Assembly: GCF_014534655.1 (NCBI RefSeq)
Contig: NZ_JACVVD010000008.1
Location: 124,001 to 188,000, forward strand
Length of the DNA stretch: 64,000 nt
Source: Paenibacillus sedimenti
GTDB taxonomy: Bacteria > Bacillota > Bacilli > Paenibacillales > NBRC-103111
Direction: 5' to 3'
Position 1 is the first letter of the stretch, and each line of letters starts with the position of its first letter. This document shows positions 20,598 to 28,677 of this stretch, in pieces. The notes below the pieces were generated by a model. It did not search any database, was not told where the DNA came from, and was given only the letters and a program-made list of their open reading frames with translations. Position numbers and translations under genes: made by a program.

Positions 20598-21707
20598 ATG
20601 TGGAAAAGGTTGAAAGCAGCAGCAATGGGTAGTTTGGTTGTTATTCTGGCAACGACGACTGGTTGTGGAAATGATAGGCCCACTCCCAATAGGGCCGCGC
20701 CAACGGCATCGCCAACTGTACAGCAAGGGAACGGCAACAACCAGACGCATCAGATGTCCCAAGAAGGACAAGGCATGCAAATGCTTAGCACGAATGATGC
20801 TATTGTTCCTATTAAAGCCATTGAAAATGTCAATTATGTTTCAGCCCCTGAGATCATTCAAATTTTGAATTTTCAATCCGGTTGGGATGATTCCAATCAA
20901 AAGTTAATGATCGGGGATAACGATGCGAACTTTGAACTAACGATGAATTCCAATAAAGCAAGCAAAGAAGGCAATGAAATTCAGGTCAGCCAACCGTTTA
21001 TTAAACAAGGCGATACCGCTTATATTCCAGTATCGGCTTTAGGAGACCTTTTCCAGGAAGATATGTCGTTTGAAGTAAAAGATAGCCAACTTGTCATTCA
21101 TCCAACTTCCGTCGCCACGATTGAGAATGAAGATGATCCGGATCAGCAAGGTATTACAGCAGAGCTTGATTTTGGGGAAGACCCCAACGATCCTTTCAAA
21201 GGTGACGAGGATGCAACGAATCCGGCTGCAATTGGAGACTTAGGTACTCTTGATGAACAAGTATGGGCACCTAGCGGAGATGAGGATGCCGTTCCCGTCT
21301 TGAAAAACATTGATATGAATGCGTTAATCCGTAGAGCGAAGCAGTACTTAGGTGTTAAGTATAGATTTGGAACGGGGCCTTATTCACAAACAGGAAGATT
21401 TGATTGCTCGACATTTACCCAATATCTGTTTGGCAAACAGGGGGTTAAGCTTCCACGCGTCTCTCGTCAGCAAGCAGCGCTTGGTACTTATGTAAGCCGT
21501 AAAAATTTGCGAAAAGGCGACTTGATGTTTTTCTATGTGCCAGGCCGGTTTAGAACCAACAGAACAGTTGGTCATGTCGGTATTTATATGGGCAATATGA
21601 AGATGATTCATTCATCGCCGAAACCTAAAAACGGCGTACAAATCACGGACATTAATAAACCATATTGGAAAAAAACGTATCTACGCGCTAAGCGTGTCGC
21701 TTATTAA
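20598..21707 (+). CDS. NlpC/P60 cell-wall hydrolase lipoprotein with a stalk-like N-domain
   Basis: 369-residue surface peptidase preceded by AAAGGAGAAG. The N terminus has lipobox TTTGC (Cys near 23) and a Thr/Pro/Gln-rich linker. Residues about 60-175 resemble the copper-amine-oxidase-N/stalk repeats common in Paenibacillus envelope proteins (YVSAPEIIQILNF, AYIPVSALGDLF). An acidic linker follows. The last 125 residues are NlpC/P60 with catalytic Cys in FDCSTFTQY, His in VGHVGIYMG, and a third polar residue near IHSSP. It probably cuts peptidoglycan stem peptides at D-Glu-mDAP-type bonds. Confidence 0.9.
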   Translation: MWKRLKAAAMGSLVVILATTTGCGNDRPTPNRAAPTASPTVQQGNGNNQTHQMSQEGQGMQMLSTNDAIVPIKAIENVNYVSAPEIIQILNFQSGWDDSNQKLMIGDNDANFELTMNSNKASKEGNEIQVSQPFIKQGDTAYIPVSALGDLFQEDMSFEVKDSQLVIHPTSVATIENEDDPDQQGITAELDFGEDPNDPFKGDEDATNPAAIGDLGTLDEQVWAPSGDEDAVPVLKNIDMNALIRRAKQYLGVKYRFGTGPYSQTGRFDCSTFTQYLFGKQGVKLPRVSRQQAALGTYVSRKNLRKGDLMFFYVPGRFRTNRTVGHVGIYMGNMKMIHSSPKPKNGVQITDINKPYWKKTYLRAKRVAY

Positions 21708-21731
21708 GCCGGCAGTGATCGGTTCAGCTAA

Positions 21732-21757
21732 AGTCTATCCTAGGGATAGGCTTTTTT
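21732..21757 (+). terminator. Rho-independent terminator after the NlpC/P60 gene
   Basis: AGTCTATCC/GGATAGGCT stem (one G-U pair) with a very short loop, followed by TTTTTT. Confidence 0.75.
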
Positions 21758-21875
21758 CTTATTCAGTTTCGTTTCAAATTTCCAATTTTATATAATTTAT
21801 AAATATTTTGAAACAAATCGGCAGTTACTGCGTTTTACATATTATGAAGTTGGAACGAAGAAGGAGGACATCTCA

Positions 21876-22097
21876 ATGAATATTGTAATGTTGGAAAAAA
21901 TGGCAGACGGACAGCTTCGTAAAATTAATGAACGCCCTTGGGATGAGAAGCTCATATTGGCGCTGGATGCAGCTAATTATGTACTCATTGACAGGAAGGA
22001 ATATGAAATGATTGAAGGAAGATTGAATTTGGATGATAACGTTTTTGAACTACTCCTCATCACAGCAGGAGGCCATGGGGGAGGGAGCGGACATTGA
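21876..22097 (+). CDS. Small uncharacterised protein, first gene of the ATP-grasp/DUF350 cassette
   Basis: 73 residues, preceded by AAGGAGGAC. I do not recognise a family. The first 60 residues are charged and look folded (two short strands and a helix); the end is a Gly/His-rich tail, LLLITAGGHGGGSGH. No signal or membrane segment is visible. Its stop overlaps the next TTG start by a few bases, so it belongs to the same translationally coupled cassette (21876-25070). A role as adaptor, substrate or carrier of the ligase encoded at 22766 is possible but unproven. Confidence 0.75.
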   Translation: MNIVMLEKMADGQLRKINERPWDEKLILALDAANYVLIDRKEYEMIEGRLNLDDNVFELLLITAGGHGGGSGH

Positions 22098-22762
22098 AAC
22101 GACCGCTGAAAGTCATATCGGCTTCATTAGGGCTATTATTAACAAGCCAACTGCTGCTAGTTCCTCTTAGTTTTGCTGAGAACTCGACACCGAGCAGCAC
22201 ACCGGCAGCGGGTACTCCCAAGCTGGTTGAATGGTCATCAGAAGAAGTCAAGACATATTTCGATGCTGCGGTTGATTGGAGCCTGCCCATTCAAGCTGTA
22301 GAAAAAGCAGGGACAGCATCGCCCACCCCATCGCCAACGCCGGCAGCGGGCAGTACCGGTGGCGGCAATGCGCCCATTATTGTCAATCAAGGATACGGCG
22401 GGGGTTTTGGCTGGGACGATTTGCTTTTATACCATCTTATTTTTAATTCAGGCAGTCCGTATTCTTCAAGCAGTTGGGTAAGCAGTCATCCATCCTATCA
22501 TTATCGATCAAACACGCCATATGTCACCAAGACGTATCAAGGGACTTCTTTTTCCAATCGCTCCGTGACAAAATCTCCGACCACATCAAGTGGAACGGGC
22601 AGTTTTACAACCAACAAGTCGTCGGCGAGTACGACGACGGGCTCTTCGGTTAGCTCATCGAGCAGCAGCTCCAGCTCAAAATCAACCTCAACTTCAACCG
22701 GCAGTATTGGTGGCAAGTCGAGCAGCTTTAGCTCCTCTTCCAGCTCCAGTTCGGGTGGTTGA
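22094..22762 (+). CDS. Secreted Ser-rich protein ending in Gly-Gly, cassette gene 2
   Basis: 222 residues from TTG 22094 with GGGGGAGGGAG upstream. It has a clear Sec signal peptide (KRPLKVISASLGLLLTS...LSFAEN), a Pro/Thr/Gly linker, a short aromatic-Gly region (NQGYGGGFGWDDLLLYHLIF) and then about 80 residues dominated by Ser, Thr and Lys, ending SSSGG. Such Ser-rich tails next to YgiC/YjfC-type ligases recall the E. coli ygiB-ygiC and yjfM-yjfC pairs, though I see no clear DUF1190 homology. It is probably exported; the tail could be an acceptor for peptide ligation. Confidence 0.75.
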   Translation: MKRPLKVISASLGLLLTSQLLLVPLSFAENSTPSSTPAAGTPKLVEWSSEEVKTYFDAAVDWSLPIQAVEKAGTASPTPSPTPAAGSTGGGNAPIIVNQGYGGGFGWDDLLLYHLIFNSGSPYSSSSWVSSHPSYHYRSNTPYVTKTYQGTSFSNRSVTKSPTTSSGTGSFTTNKSSASTTTGSSVSSSSSSSSSKSTSTSTGSIGGKSSSFSSSSSSSSGG

Positions 22763-22765
22763 TTC

Positions 22766-23962
22766 ATGGTATATGAGGTTATCGGAACACCATCGCCAGA
22801 CCGTGAGGAACGTATTCGGCAATTAGCTGAGCTCGGGTTCACATGGGCGAATCTGGGGGATGAGGCATATTGGATCGACCAACTCGTCGTTATGGAAAGA
22901 GCGGCTTATGAAGAACTGCTGTATGCCGCGGCAACGTTGTGGATGGTATTCGATAAAGCGGCACGCTTTGTCCAAGGACGCAGAGATTTATATGCACAGT
23001 TATCGATTCCCGAAGTGCTTTGGGATGGACTCGATCGATTGGAGATGAACGCTCCTGGTTTCATAAGCAGGTATGCGCGGTTTGATTTTGCCGTGAATCA
23101 AGAAGGAAGTATCAAGCTGCTGGAGCTTAACGCAGATACACCGACAGGTTATGTGGAAGCATCGATTGCAACGCCATGGCTGTGTGAGCAGTATTGTATG
23201 ATATCGCCAAACAGTGCGATGAAAGAATGGGTACGCCGAGCATGGGAAACGGAAGCGCCGGATTATGCGGCATGCACGGCATACGGTAAGCATGCCGAAG
23301 ATACGGGGACCGTTGATGCTTTAGTTGCGCATAGCGGAAGAGACATGACTTGTGTAGATTGCCTCGACCTGTGGATTGACAAAGGCGTTGTGAAGGTAGG
23401 AGAGCAAAGCACGATTACAAAGATGTTCGCCTTATATCCAAAAGAATGGATGGGTATCGATGATGGTGGCGAAGCTTTAGCCTATTCGATCGAAGAGCGT
23501 TACGTGGAGCTGTTTAATCCCCTGCATTCGGTTATTTTGCAATCGAAAGGTTTGCAGGCGATTGTTTGGAGCCTGCATGAAAGTCAAGGCAGCTTTTTCA
23601 CTGAAGAAGAGAATAAGGCTATAGAGCGCTACATGCTCCCAACCTATACTGAACCTGTTCTGGAGCGGGACTATGTGTCTAAGTCCATGTTCGGCAGAGA
23701 GGGCGGCTCGGTTGAGCTTTATAACGAGAAGGGTGAGCTTGAGGTAAAAGACGAGGCGGGTTTTGATACGAGCGTATTTTTCAAACGAGTATATCAGCAG
23801 CGAGCCGATTTGCCTAAGCTTCAATTTGCAAATGGAGATATGCATCTGTTGACCGGACTTTTCGTCTTGAACGGGGAGCCTTGCGGCTTGTTAGGGCGAG
23901 CAGGCGGGATCATTACTGGTAATTCAAGCCATTTTGTGGCGATAGGAGTGAAATCATCTTGA
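22766..23962 (+). CDS. Glutathionylspermidine-synthase-like ATP-grasp ligase
   Basis: 398-residue enzyme of the glutathionylspermidine synthase C-terminal family (as in E. coli YgiC and YjfC). Members form amide bonds between a carboxylate and an amine through an acyl phosphate. Visible motifs are FDFAVNQEG, LLELNADTPTGYVEAS (metal and ATP binding Glu/Asn), the glycine-rich SKSMFGREGGSVEL loop and the closing FVLNGEPCGLLGRAGG. There is no amidase domain and no signal peptide, so it acts in the cytoplasm. It sits between two Ser-rich protein genes and a DUF350 gene. True glutathionylspermidine synthesis is unlikely, because the amidase half is absent and most Bacillota lack glutathione. Confidence 0.88.
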   Translation: MVYEVIGTPSPDREERIRQLAELGFTWANLGDEAYWIDQLVVMERAAYEELLYAAATLWMVFDKAARFVQGRRDLYAQLSIPEVLWDGLDRLEMNAPGFISRYARFDFAVNQEGSIKLLELNADTPTGYVEASIATPWLCEQYCMISPNSAMKEWVRRAWETEAPDYAACTAYGKHAEDTGTVDALVAHSGRDMTCVDCLDLWIDKGVVKVGEQSTITKMFALYPKEWMGIDDGGEALAYSIEERYVELFNPLHSVILQSKGLQAIVWSLHESQGSFFTEEENKAIERYMLPTYTEPVLERDYVSKSMFGREGGSVELYNEKGELEVKDEAGFDTSVFFKRVYQQRADLPKLQFANGDMHLLTGLFVLNGEPCGLLGRAGGIITGNSSHFVAIGVKSS

Positions 23963-24684
23963 AACAAGAACGATTTTGGCTGATGGCTGCCGGCTTCGTC
24001 ATTGTAATCAGTATTATTTGGGCCATAAGCAGTGCGGTGGATAAGAAGCCTTCGGTCATGAATACGACTTCCACATTTAGCGGTAATGGGGGAACAGGGA
24101 GTTTTTCAAGCAGTAGTAGTGAGACTGGGAGTTATTCAAGCAATGGTACGAGTATCAATACAATGAGCTCAGAAACAATGAGCAGTGATGTTCCATGGGA
24201 CTATCAGGTGCAGGAAGCCAAAGTAGGCGATCTGCTTGATGGCGATATGATATTGCTGCCGAACAATGAGCGAATTTCGAATGATCAAAATTTTGCTACC
24301 GGCGACCAAGTTTGGGTTTTGCGCTATATGAACGCCACGATGAGAACGGATAGCCAAGGGAAGAACGAAGTGACGCTCTCGCAATGGAAACCGATCAAGA
24401 CGTTTAAGAGTAAAGAAGACGCGGACAAAGATTTAGCGGAACTGAAAACAGAAGTTAAAACGGAAGTAAATTTGGTAGGTGTTTATAAAACGGAACTGGA
24501 TGGGAAGTTTCGGTATTTTGCCGTAGCGGACTTACCGACAGGGCAGAAAGTCAAACAACCTATCGCGGAAGATAGGTATGTCAAGTTCAAGGATAAGAAG
24601 CAAGTTCAGGTTGTTATTGAGGAAGTCCATGATTATAGCAATTATGATCAAACGATGGCGAAATTTCGGGGGTGGGCAGAGTGA
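23959..24684 (+). CDS. Membrane-anchored Ser-rich protein, cassette gene 4
   Basis: 241 residues from TTG 23959, overlapping the ligase stop. An N-terminal helix (FWLMAAGFVIVISIIWAIS) is not followed by a clear cleavage site, so it is likely a membrane anchor. A Ser/Thr/Gly stretch follows (about 32-70, for example SFSSSSSETGSYSSNGTS), then a 160-residue charged domain that looks folded (VPWDYQVQEAKVGDLLDGD...). I do not recognise this domain. Together with the secreted protein at 22094 it makes two Ser-rich extracytoplasmic partners around the ligase. Confidence 0.72.
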   Translation: MKQERFWLMAAGFVIVISIIWAISSAVDKKPSVMNTTSTFSGNGGTGSFSSSSSETGSYSSNGTSINTMSSETMSSDVPWDYQVQEAKVGDLLDGDMILLPNNERISNDQNFATGDQVWVLRYMNATMRTDSQGKNEVTLSQWKPIKTFKSKEDADKDLAELKTEVKTEVNLVGVYKTELDGKFRYFAVADLPTGQKVKQPIAEDRYVKFKDKKQVQVVIEEVHDYSNYDQTMAKFRGWAE

Positions 24685-25070
24685 TTGTCGTTAATATATT
24701 AATTAGTTTGTTTGTCATTGTACTGCTTCAATTTGCTGGCATGTATGTATTTAGTTTAATGACGCCCTACCGCGATATGGAGGAAATTAATAAGGGCAAT
24801 GTAGCAGTCGGAATTACCATGGGTGGTAAATTTATTGCTACTGCAATCGTGCTGGCGATTGCCGCGTATACGAATTCCTCCATTTGGCATATGAGTCTAT
24901 GGTTCGCTGTAGGTTACGTTTGCTTAATCGCCGCATACTGGGTATTCGATTGGCTGACACCAGGTGTACGGCTCTCCGATCAACTGAAACAAGGAAATGT
25001 TGCTGTCGGCAGCTTGTTGGCAGCCGTTTACATTGGTATGGCTCTAGCTGTTGGCAGTCTGATTATTTAA
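24681..25070 (+). CDS. DUF350 family membrane protein, last gene of the cassette
   Basis: 129 residues starting at GTG 24681 (GTGA overlap with the preceding stop), with GGGGGTGG upstream; GTG 24672 is a less likely alternative. It has four hydrophobic helices arranged as two repeats, each with the DUF350 signature: INKGNVAVGITMGGKFI and LKQGNVAVGSLLAAVYI. DUF350 genes recur beside YjfC-type ATP-grasp ligases (for example E. coli yjfL in yjfIJKLMC), which supports a shared pathway. Biochemical function is unknown. Confidence 0.85.
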   Translation: MIVVNILISLFVIVLLQFAGMYVFSLMTPYRDMEEINKGNVAVGITMGGKFIATAIVLAIAAYTNSSIWHMSLWFAVGYVCLIAAYWVFDWLTPGVRLSDQLKQGNVAVGSLLAAVYIGMALAVGSLII

Positions 25071-25075
25071 CAAAC

Positions 25076-26122
25076 TTACATTGCGATTGAAGTAATTTCC
25101 ACGTTATTGAGTTGAGACAGGTCAACAAATTCATTTTTAATTTTAATTAACGGCTTGAAGAAGTCAGAAGGATTGGTCATCACGATGGTGCCAGTCCTTC
25201 CGTCGTTAAGCGACGCTTTTTTGCCAATAAAGTTCGGAATCATATTCCGGATAAACACTTGTGTAATTTTCGGATCCAGCTGACCGAAGCTCATGCGATG
25301 GAGCTCTTTTAAGACAAAAAGCAGATCACGTTTCTGCTGGTAAACCCGGTCGGAAATCATCGCGCTATATACATCTGCAACCGCGACGATGTTCGAATAA
25401 GAATGAATTTCCGTTTTTGTTCTCCGAAGGGGATAGCCCGAGCCATCCCAACGTTCATGATGCTGAAGCGCGACAAGAGCAAGCGCGTTATCCTGCAAGG
25501 AATCCCGTATGATTTCATAACCATAAATCGTATGTTTTTTGATTTCGTCGAACTCATCGTTTGTGAGTTTTCCCGGTTTTTGCAGAATGTGCTGATCTAC
25601 TTTGCTTTTTCCAAGATCGTGCAAATACCCCGCTTTTCCAATGTGACGCGCCTCTTTTTCGCTTTTATCCATCCATTTGGCGATATAATAAGAAAGCATG
25701 CCCACTTGTACGCTGTGTTGGTATGTATAATCGTCTTGACTGTTCAGAGAGAGGAGCAGGGATACGACATCTTTTTCGTCTTGAAAGTTTTGGAATAATG
25801 GATTGCAAGCGGATTCAACAAAGTCATCAGCGAACGTTTCGCCTAACGCTGTGTATTGAAATAATTGTTTAACTCCATTAATGGCATGTTGGAAAGAGTG
25901 AGCTTGTACAGCGCTTATCGGATGACGAACAGGCTCGTCCTCTTCCTGATCAGCATTTCCTCTAGGCATGATATCCACATATTCGATATTGTGGCGATTA
26001 AGCATTAAAATATCGTTGGCATCCACGACTGTGCCGGATGATAGAAGATGAAGACCTACAGCATTGTAGGTATCGGAAATAAGTTTATCACCGGCGATTA
26101 GCTGAAGAACGTGTATGAGCAT
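25076..26122 (-). CDS. HD-GYP domain cyclic-di-GMP phosphodiesterase candidate
   Basis: 348 residues. An N-terminal segment of about 110 residues with short beta strands leads into an HD-GYP domain: HSVQVGMLSYYIAK, the catalytic YLHDLGKSKVD, KKHTIYGYEII and HHERWDGSGYP. All metal-binding His/Asp positions appear intact, so hydrolysis of c-di-GMP to GMP or pGpG is expected. No receiver or PAS sensor is attached. A paralogue with the same design lies at 31175. It is convergent with the DUF350 gene and has only a 5-base gap to it. Confidence 0.9.
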   Translation of the reverse strand: MLIHVLQLIAGDKLISDTYNAVGLHLLSSGTVVDANDILMLNRHNIEYVDIMPRGNADQEEDEPVRHPISAVQAHSFQHAINGVKQLFQYTALGETFADDFVESACNPLFQNFQDEKDVVSLLLSLNSQDDYTYQHSVQVGMLSYYIAKWMDKSEKEARHIGKAGYLHDLGKSKVDQHILQKPGKLTNDEFDEIKKHTIYGYEIIRDSLQDNALALVALQHHERWDGSGYPLRRTKTEIHSYSNIVAVADVYSAMISDRVYQQKRDLLFVLKELHRMSFGQLDPKITQVFIRNMIPNFIGKKASLNDGRTGTIVMTNPSDFFKPLIKIKNEFVDLSQLNNVEITSIAM

Positions 26123-26225
26123 AGTTCGTCCTTTCCAAGTCCTAATATCTGAGTAGGTATATGGTTATAGTATCAGCTGTCCCCAGGTATTGGCAATGAG
26201 AAGTCAGAACTAGTTTTGGATAGAA

Positions 26226-27290
26226 TTAATTCCCAATATATCGGCTGTATAGGCTTTTAGCCTGAGTTAAATCGTCTGTACCTTGAACGAGTACGCGGCC
26301 GTCCGGGAAGATGACCAGGTGAAGGTCAGGACTTGCCTGAAATTTTAAAAGAAAGCGGTTCTTCTCTACAAGTCCCAGAGGTTTTAATCGTTCTTCCCAG
26401 TCATCAAGCGACAACGAGGAGGGATGGATCGGGTGGATTTGAACAGAATTTCGGCCGCACAAGGATTGAATGGTATCATTGTCCAGTATGGCGTCCAAGT
26501 ACTCATAGTGCTGCGTTCCGCACGCAGGACAATCTGCTTTGCGGGCACCTGCTACGTTAATCGCTGAATTCTGATTGAACCATAAGTCCCACTGCTGCAT
26601 CTTGAGATTGAGATTTTTCTCGTCTCCAACGAGGAGTTTGAGAGCTTCGGTAGCTTGAAAAGAAGCAACGACATGGATAATTCCACCTATGACCCCAGCT
26701 GTATCGCAGGTTTCCGTCGTACCTGCAGCGGGCGCTTGCGTAAACAAACATCGCAGACAAGGCGTCTGCCCCGGGATGATCGTTAATGAGACACCTCTTG
26801 AAGCGACCGCCCCACCATAAATCCATGGAATACCAAGCTTAATGCTGACATCATTAATGAGAAAACGGACTGAGAAATTATCCGTACCATCCAGAATAAG
26901 ATCCACTCCGCCAAGCAATTGCTCAGCATTCGTAGGATTCAGATCGGTTACATGAGGCTCAATGGTTACTAACGAATTAACTAGCTGCAGACGTCTGGCA
27001 GCGGCGATGGCTTTAGGTATTGAGTTTGCGGCGTCCTCTTCATCATAAAGCATTTGCCGCTGCAAATTGCTGGCTTCGACAAAGTCGCGATCGATCAAAC
27101 GGACATATCCAATACCAGCGCGAACCATATGGTTCGCCAGAACGGTGCCGAGAGCTCCCATCCCGACAATGGCGACTTTACTTGCATTCAGCTTACGTTG
27201 TCCTTCAATCCCTATTGGTGAAAAAAGCGTCTGCCTGGAATACCGGGCATCGACGTCAACCTTCGGTTCATGATCTATATGTTGTTCCAT
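26226..27290 (-). CDS. MoeB/ThiF-family sulfur-carrier adenylyltransferase
   Basis: 354 residues. It adenylates the C-terminal Gly-Gly of a MoaD or ThiS-type carrier. The nucleotide loop is IVGMGALGTVLANH, the Arg finger segment is DRDFVEASNLQRQ, the conserved Cys-containing loop is ETCDTAGVIGG, and two CxxC pairs (CLRC and CPAC) bind structural zinc. The last 60 residues carry VIFPDGRVLVQGTDD, an extra domain common in Bacillus MoeB/ThiF proteins. It is 23 bases downstream of a MoaD-MoaE fusion, so molybdopterin synthesis is the likeliest role and MoeB the likeliest name. Confidence 0.88.
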   Translation of the reverse strand: MEQHIDHEPKVDVDARYSRQTLFSPIGIEGQRKLNASKVAIVGMGALGTVLANHMVRAGIGYVRLIDRDFVEASNLQRQMLYDEEDAANSIPKAIAAARRLQLVNSLVTIEPHVTDLNPTNAEQLLGGVDLILDGTDNFSVRFLINDVSIKLGIPWIYGGAVASRGVSLTIIPGQTPCLRCLFTQAPAAGTTETCDTAGVIGGIIHVVASFQATEALKLLVGDEKNLNLKMQQWDLWFNQNSAINVAGARKADCPACGTQHYEYLDAILDNDTIQSLCGRNSVQIHPIHPSSLSLDDWEERLKPLGLVEKNRFLLKFQASPDLHLVIFPDGRVLVQGTDDLTQAKSLYSRYIGN

Positions 27291-27313
27291 CTTCTTTCAT
27301 CTCCAGTCCGGCA

Positions 27314-28015
27314 TCACTGAATTTCTGGTGTTTGGAGCGGGTTCCAGGGGCCAGTTTGGCTGCCTTTCCACTCCGAACCGTCTTCCCAAATCTCTTTTTT
27401 CCAAATCGGAACCATCTGTTTTAAACGTTCGATCGCATATCGGCTGGCGTCATAGCAGCTGGCACGGTGGGGCGAGGATACTGCAATAACAACGCTCGCT
27501 TCCGCGATTGCGACTGCACCTAATCGATGTGTAATGGCGCATAAGGTTCCTGGCCATCTTTGATCAATTTCTTCTCCGATAGCGGCCATCGTTTTCAAAG
27601 CCATGGGCTCGTAAGCTTCATATTCGAGCAGCACGGTTCGCTGCCCGTAGGTCATTTCTCGGGTTGTCCCAATGAAAGCAATTGAAGCTCCGTGATCGGG
27701 ATGATTTACCTTGGAGGTAACTTCGGCTACATCAATCGTGTCGTATGTGATCTCATAATAGGACGGCTGTCCGCCTGAAACAGGAGGAATAAGCGCGAGT
27801 TCATCACTTTCCGTAACGAGTTCTTGTTCGTTCGCGTAAGTTTGGTTTTTGGCAATAAAACAAGGGGCAAGCTGTGCCCGCGCATGGGGATACCGATCCG
27901 CGATCAGCTGTTTCAGTTGTTCAATGGAAATAGAATCTTGATCGATGTCAAAAGTGAGGACTGAAGTCCCGAGCAGGTCCACGAGACCTGCAAATAACCG
28001 GATGTGTATTCTCAT
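27314..28015 (-). CDS. Fused molybdopterin synthase, MoaD-MoaE
   Basis: 233 residues holding both molybdopterin synthase subunits in one chain. Residues 1-82 are MoaD (ubiquitin-like, ending LIPPVSGG with Gly81-Gly82). From about 85 the MoaE part begins (YYEITYDTIDV) and contains DHGASIAFIGTTRE, LEYEAYEPMA, HRLGAVAIAEASVV and the catalytic-site segment VPIWKKEIWEDGSEW. MoaE adds two sulfurs carried by MoaD to precursor Z. In a fusion the MoaD Gly-Gly is internal; the M. tuberculosis MoaX fusion is cleaved after Gly82, so similar processing is plausible. It is co-transcribed with the adenylyltransferase. Confidence 0.92.
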   Translation of the reverse strand: MRIHIRLFAGLVDLLGTSVLTFDIDQDSISIEQLKQLIADRYPHARAQLAPCFIAKNQTYANEQELVTESDELALIPPVSGGQPSYYEITYDTIDVAEVTSKVNHPDHGASIAFIGTTREMTYGQRTVLLEYEAYEPMALKTMAAIGEEIDQRWPGTLCAITHRLGAVAIAEASVVIAVSSPHRASCYDASRYAIERLKQMVPIWKKEIWEDGSEWKGSQTGPWNPLQTPEIQ

Positions 28016-28078
28016 GGCTAAGCCCCCTGGCGTTTTCTTGTAGAATCCCTTTCAGCATATCATATTTTGGCAGGATGA

Positions 28079-28087
28079 TGGTATAAT
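28079..28087 (+). promoter_or_regulatory. Extended -10 promoter candidate for the gene at 28126
   Basis: TGG followed by TATAAT (28082-28087) forms an extended -10 element 39 bases before ATG 28126. No good -35 is visible. Confidence 0.45.
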
Positions 28088-28125
28088 GGGGGGAGCGTTT
28101 TTAGAAGGAAAGGGGATTAATAATT

Positions 28126-28596
28126 ATGACGACCGATATCCGCATTGAGGTGTCAGACCCGCATATTACGAACGAGGAATATACAGTAAGCAGTATGGTT
28201 GCAGCTGCCAAGCAGCTGTTACCGCTTGAAGAACGCGTACCGGGGGTTCGAGGTGAAGCCTTTGATTTGAAATCCTGGTATTTCAGCTGGAAGCAGCGGC
28301 ATAACGCCGATCGTGCGCCTGAACCGACCCACGTCAAAGTGGAGGCTATTGACGAGTTTCAAGCAACATTGCCTTGGTCCCAGATTGAACAAGCTTTATT
28401 TCTCTATGCGCAAGAAGGAAAGGAACTGAAGAAAGGTTACCCGATCCGTCTCTATGTGCCGGATGGCAGCAGCGAGTGTCTCAATGTCAAAAGCGTCGTA
28501 AAGCTGTGGTTTCTGCATGATGACAAACTGGGAGAAGAGGCTACTTACGGTTTCAAAAATACGGTATCGCCGGATGAGCTGAAATTCAAGAAATGA
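28126..28596 (+). CDS. Small protein resembling the sulfite-oxidase molybdopterin domain
   Basis: 156 residues, preceded by AAGGAAAGGGG. The C-terminal half reads like the end of an Oxidored_molyb (sulfite oxidase) domain: KKGYPIRLYVPDG...LNVKSVVKLWFL corresponds to the GYPLRLVVPGxxGxKSVKWL pattern. An earlier segment, LPWSQIEQALFLY, also fits. The canonical cofactor-ligating Cys region is absent, and the protein is about half the family length. It is divergent from the molybdopterin genes, so cofactor binding is possible, but it may be a non-catalytic relative. No signal peptide is seen. Confidence 0.65.
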   Translation: MTTDIRIEVSDPHITNEEYTVSSMVAAAKQLLPLEERVPGVRGEAFDLKSWYFSWKQRHNADRAPEPTHVKVEAIDEFQATLPWSQIEQALFLYAQEGKELKKGYPIRLYVPDGSSECLNVKSVVKLWFLHDDKLGEEATYGFKNTVSPDELKFKK

Positions 28597-28677
28597 GCGG
28601 GGCTATTGCTGAATAAAATTAGACATGCTTTGTCATGACGCGTATGCTTACGAAGCAAGCTCTAAGGAGGGAATGGT

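Noticed and set aside
22600-22762. Ser-codon tract as a CRISPR or tandem DNA repeat
   Set aside because: The repetition is at amino-acid level with mixed codons inside an open frame; there are no regularly spaced identical units.
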